DNA of 64,000 nucleotides from Anoxybacteroides voinovskiense (GTDB lineage: Bacteria > Bacillota > Bacilli > Bacillales > Anoxybacillaceae). The notes under the pieces are model-generated. The model was not told where the DNA came from and did not search any database. It worked only from the letters and a program-made list of their open reading frames with translations. Numbering within the stretch: position 1 is the stretch's first letter; each line of letters opens with the position of its first letter. A program made the position numbers and the translations under genes. The stretch lies in NCBI RefSeq assembly GCF_014196205.1, contig NZ_JACIDE010000007.1, positions 95,049-159,048 of the forward strand, written 5' to 3'. Positions 61,423 to 64,000 of this stretch are shown here, piece by piece.

Positions 61423-61452
61423 TAAAAAAAACAGCCCTTTCTAGGGACTGTT
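61423..61452 (-). terminator. Terminator facing the cas operon
   Basis: On the minus strand ACAGTCCCT-AGAA-AGGGCTGT followed by TTTTTTTT. It stops transcription entering the cas region from the right. Confidence 0.85.
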
Positions 61453-61516
61453 ATTGTCTTTATGTTTCTAGCAACAGAGGCTATCGTCCCTACAAAAAAA
61501 TATTCAAAAACGACTC

Positions 61517-61570
61517 CTACATACACAAAAAACCGAGTGCTATGATCCATAAATATAAGGAGATGCTCAT
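61517..61570 (-). CDS. Possible 17-aa hydrophobic peptide
   Basis: MSISLYLWIIALGFLCM after AAGGAAGGATAATATT, with the terminator at 61423-61452 downstream. Very short; listed because the ribosome binding site and terminator are good. Confidence 0.3.
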   Translation of the reverse strand: MSISLYLWIIALGFLCM

Positions 61571-61812
61571 AATATTATCCTTCCTTAACTTCTTCAACTG
61601 ATTTTTTATCTTAACGCATTTTCTAATTGCTATATGCCGACAATAAGTTAAAATTCCACTATTATTCCATTGGAGTCACCGATAAGCAAAAAAGGACAGG
61701 AACCCCTGCCCTTTTCGAAGCGAAAGTGAAAGCGAATCGTTTAAACGAATAAGGAAAAGCAAATAACAAGGACTAAGGAAAACTCGCCTCAGTCCCTCGT
61801 TAGCTATACTCC
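61571..61812. other. Intergenic region with a possible terminator hairpin
   Basis: No gene recognised. AAAAAAGGACAGG-AACC-CCTGCCCTTTTC at 61689-61716 is a terminator-like hairpin; GGACT...AGTCC at about 61769-61796 is a weaker one. Confidence 0.4.
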
Positions 61813-61841
61813 TTTACATTTCTGTTTGATTAAAATATAAT
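61813..61841 (+). promoter_or_regulatory. Sigma-A promoter of a candidate antisense RNA
   Basis: TTTACA (61813-61818), 17-bp spacer, TATAAT (61836-61841). No open reading frame follows before the terminator at 61959-62003. Confidence 0.78.
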
Positions 61842-61847
61842 AAGGTC

Positions 61848-62003
61848 AAGAAATGTATAACCACCGAAAAGTTCGCATACGCTATTACTAAGCTATGCCC
61901 ATCATAGCTTACGGGTACAACCGTATAGACCGCGATAATCGGTCACCGGTAGAGGAAAGTAATCCACCTACAGCTTGGCGGCAGGGTGGATTACTACTTT
62001 TTT
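61848..62003 (+). ncRNA. Candidate antitoxin RNA (RatA/SR4-like)
   Basis: About 155 nt from the predicted start to the T-run. It contains further hairpins (TAAGCTATG...CATAGCTTA near 61890-61912) and overlaps the 3' end of the convergent toxin-like gene, the geometry of type I txpA/ratA and bsrG/SR4 pairs. Confidence 0.55.
61959..62003 (+). terminator. Terminator of the antisense RNA
   Basis: GTAATCCACC (61959-61968) / GGTGGATTAC (61985-61994), then TTTTTT at 61998-62003. Confidence 0.85.
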
Positions 62004-62089
62004 GCGTTCATTTTATCAACAATAGTAATCACTAGTGTGATGAGCAATACCATAAACGTTGCCGTTCCAAGGTCAAAACTGCCTTTCAC
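61994..62089 (-). CDS. 31-aa holin-like/type I toxin peptide
   Basis: Start GTG 62089 after AAGGGGGTGTGACT: MKGSFDLGTATFMVLLITLV then ITIVDKMNAKK. A single transmembrane span with a charged KMNAKK end matches the putative holin-like toxin family of Bacillales (TxpA/BsrG-like). A -10 TACAAT lies at 62150-62145. Its stop falls in the terminator of the opposing RNA. Confidence 0.65.
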   Translation of the reverse strand: MKGSFDLGTATFMVLLITLVITIVDKMNAKK

Positions 62090-62230
62090 AGTCACACCCC
62101 CTTTCTGAAGGGGATTATGTGTGACCGACCACCCTGCCTATACGATTGTACCTAAAAATTAGGATACCATAAGCCTTCTCTAATCACTAGTGGACAACAC
62201 CTATTGCCGCTTGCTTTTTTCGTTCAAAAA

Positions 62231-62262
62231 ATAAAAAGAGCACTCCATTGTGCTCCCAGTTT
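62231..62262 (-). terminator. Terminator of the DUF4405 gene
   Basis: On the minus strand GGGAGCAC-AATGGA-GTGCTC followed by TTTTTATTTTTT. Confidence 0.85.
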
Positions 62263-62304
62263 TTCAGAACTTACGATGATTTGAACCTCTATATATAGCG
62301 GAAA

Positions 62305-63075
62305 TCATTGTACCCTCACTCGTTTCCATAAGCGTTTTTCGATGTAGTATGTAGGGATAATAATCACCGCCCAAATGGCAAAGTAATTGAGTAAGACAAG
62401 CAGCGGGTTGCTGGTGCCGCGTTCTTTGCGAAATTTCCCATCGCGAAATTCTCCGTCCGGCGGGGTTGGCATCCCTTGTACAGCAAAAGTTGGTGCGTTT
62501 TGTTCAGCAAATTTCGGTTTAAAATCCCCTTCGCTCGGTTTTACGTGTTGCGAAATCCAATACATTCCGCCCGCCAAAAGAGCAACCGTCAACACGCTAG
62601 AAACAAGCATGCCTTTTCGCCACGTTCCGTCCTTTGCCTTGAACATTTTTTTACTAACGCCCATAATCCACTGCCAATGCAAGCCAAGGTGAAGACCGAC
62701 GAGGGCAAGCGTCGTGTTGGCGGAAAGGTCGTGAATCCCGCGAACGAAGTGATTCCCTTCTAGCGCGAGGTTCGGAAACACGACGCGCGAAATCAAAATT
62801 CCCGATACAATAACCGCCGCCATCGACAGCAACAACAACACATTTAAGAAAAAACCGATTCTCGTTTTCTTCGGAAGTTCGGCAGAAAAAATTTTTTTCG
62901 TCGTGTTGATCACCCAGCGATAGTTCAACCCGATATGCACAAGAATCGCGATGCCGATCACAGTCCCAGCAATTTCGTGAAACGGCAAGCCGTTGAACAC
63001 CCTCGGGTTCATTAACAACACAAACGTCAGCGCGAGCAATAAATCAAGCACGATTTTTACATAATTTTTCCTCAC
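62305..63075 (-). CDS. DUF4405-like membrane protein (cytochrome b-type)
   Basis: A 256-aa polytopic protein with about five membrane segments. Paired histidines in or near them (HEIAGTVIGIAILVHIGLNY, then HFVRGIHDLSANTTLALVGL followed by HLGLHW) suggest heme b ligation as in DUF4405/cytochrome b561-like proteins. A periplasmic-side loop with Pro/Asp/Lys residues (about 180-220) precedes the final span. Redox partner unknown; monocistronic. Confidence 0.75.
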   Translation of the reverse strand: MRKNYVKIVLDLLLALTFVLLMNPRVFNGLPFHEIAGTVIGIAILVHIGLNYRWVINTTKKIFSAELPKKTRIGFFLNVLLLLSMAAVIVSGILISRVVFPNLALEGNHFVRGIHDLSANTTLALVGLHLGLHWQWIMGVSKKMFKAKDGTWRKGMLVSSVLTVALLAGGMYWISQHVKPSEGDFKPKFAEQNAPTFAVQGMPTPPDGEFRDGKFRKERGTSNPLLVLLNYFAIWAVIIIPTYYIEKRLWKRVRVQ

Positions 63076-63339
63076 TTCATTTCCTCCTAACCTTTTCTAC
63101 TTTTAGCGAACATCGCTCGTACTGTTTACAGTTTACTAGCCGATGGTGAAAATTGCGTGAAAAGGGAGGGGAAATTTCGCATCGCCCCCATCTTAGATAG
63201 ATGTCAAATATGTGGCGGACTCGTGAGAAATATTCTATCGAAAATTCAATTTTCATCTACAAAATTCTCCATTTCCTTCTTTATTACGCCCACTTCCGTC
63301 AAAAATGTGCTGCAAAATTCAATTTCCCACATTTGCATT

Positions 63340-63882
63340 TCCCTTATTATGATCGCTATCCTCAACTATCCGCTTTTTCCACACGAAACAGATCGCTTCC
63401 ATACCGTCTTTCACATTCGCGAAAATGAAGAACTGTTCCTTTGGAGCCGTCACCTTGAATTTCATGTGCTTGATTTGTCACAATTTATGGTAAAATGGAA
63501 GAAATACTGTCGGGAAGTGAAGCAATCGCCTGAATGGCCTTGGTTGACGATGTTGTCGGCGGTGGACAGCCGGACGAAAAAAATCGATGAAGAGATGGTT
63601 CACGAATTGGAGGGAATCGCGATGACAGAGCAAGAAATTTTAGAAGCGTTAGAAGAATGGCAAAGTTTAAGTGTTACCCCCGAAAACCGTTATGCATACG
63701 AAATGCGGCTGAAGTGGCTCCTTGATCAGCTATCGAACATTCGCAGCAGCCGAGAAGAAGGACGTCAAGAGGGGTTACAGGAAGCGATTAGAAAAATGAA
63801 TGAAAAAGGTATGAGCGTCGCGGAAATTGCGAATATCCTCGATATAACAGAAAAAGACGTACGTGAACACTTGAAAGGTTGA
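63340..63882 (+). pseudogene. 5'-truncated Rpn/PD-(D/E)XK transposase-family gene
   Basis: From about 63340 the frame reads LNYPLFPHETDRFHTVFHIR, then ELFLWSRHLEFHVLDLSQF and WPWLTMLSAVDS, typical of the C-terminal half of PDDEXK_2 (Rpn-like) proteins, ending with a coiled EEGRQEGLQEAIRKMNEKG and a small HTH-like tail. The N-terminal nuclease core is missing; the frame can be extended to 63157 but that part does not resemble the family. Probably inactive. Confidence 0.75.
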
Positions 63883-63889
63883 GCCATAC

Positions 63890-63933
63890 GAAAAACGCCA
63901 GCGTGCTATATAGGTGCACGTTGAAGCTTTAAC
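63890..63933 (-). terminator. Terminator of the gene at the right edge
   Basis: On the minus strand CAACGTGC-ACCTATATA-GCACGCTG followed by GCGTTTTTCG. Confidence 0.65.
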
Positions 63934-63952
63934 ATTTTTATCATTTACGTCG

Positions 63953-64000
63953 TTATTTTTCGACTGTCGGGCGACCGAACAACCAGCCGCTCCCCAGACA
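63953..64000 (-). CDS. Unidentified protein, last 15 residues
   Basis: Minus-strand frame ending CLGSGWLFGRPTVEK and a stop at 63953, with a terminator just downstream. The G-W-L-F-G-R-P end recalls EAL-domain c-di-GMP phosphodiesterases, but 15 residues are too few to assign. Confidence 0.4.
   Translation of the reverse strand, partial: CLGSGWLFGRPTVEK

Noticed and set aside
63157..63340. N-terminal 60 residues of the Rpn-like gene
   Set aside because: The sequence here does not resemble the family; it is probably intergenic DNA that happens to be open.

Overview
The window is chromosomal DNA of a moderately low-GC, endospore-forming Bacillaceae. The gene order dnaJ-dnaK-grpE-hrcA-hemW-lepA-yqxA-spoIIP-gpr / rpsT / holA-comEC-comEB-comEA / comER / yqeM-rsfS-yqeK-nadD-yhbY-aroE-yqeH-yqeG is that of Bacillus subtilis. 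The GltT protein reads almost like the thermophilic Geobacillus protein. An Anoxybacillus/Geobacillus-type thermophile is the best guess; this is inference from protein resemblance and gene order.

Region 1 (1-29 kb) is conserved core: heat shock (CIRCE-controlled hrcA operon), translation factors, sporulation and germination genes, competence (comE locus), NAD/shikimate/ribosome-assembly genes, the replication checkpoint gene sda with DnaA boxes upstream, phospholipid genes (psd, pssA), the flagellar stator motAB, a YtvI-like membrane protein, UppP, DedA and the glutamate carrier gltT.

Region 2 (29.2-48.1 kb) is the highlight. The mother-cell sigma factor gene sigK is split: residues 1-113 are encoded at 29189 and the rest at 47772. 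About 18.2 kb lies between, with a SpoIVCA-type large serine recombinase next to the left junction. Both junctions share TGAAAT and carry inward-facing inverted 16-bp arms; joining them restores sigK in frame. The element is therefore a skin-type element excised in the mother cell. Its contents are not those of the B. subtilis skin. They look like a filamentous-phage (inovirus-like) genome: a Zot/pI-type ATPase, about ten very small single-span membrane proteins, a coat-like 62-aa protein followed by a strong terminator, a Pro-rich secreted protein, a C-terminally anchored discoidin/FN3 protein, a primase-helicase replication protein with tandem symmetric repeats at its 3' end, and divergent Xre regulators with an ImmA-like protease and a membrane-anchored Mrr-like nuclease.

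Region 3 (48.4-51.2 kb) holds an IS66-family element (tnpA-tnpB-tnpC) between two unrelated gene remnants, and a tiny hydrophobic peptide gene. Region 4 (51.26-61.4 kb) is a complete type I-B CRISPR-Cas locus: 29 repeats, a leader with a perfect palindrome, then cas2-cas1-cas4-cas3-cas5-cas7-cas8b-cas6, all transcribed leftward. Region 5 (61.4-64 kb) holds a probable type I toxin/antisense-RNA pair, a DUF4405-like membrane cytochrome, a truncated PD-(D/E)XK transposase-like gene, and the end of an unidentified gene at the right edge.
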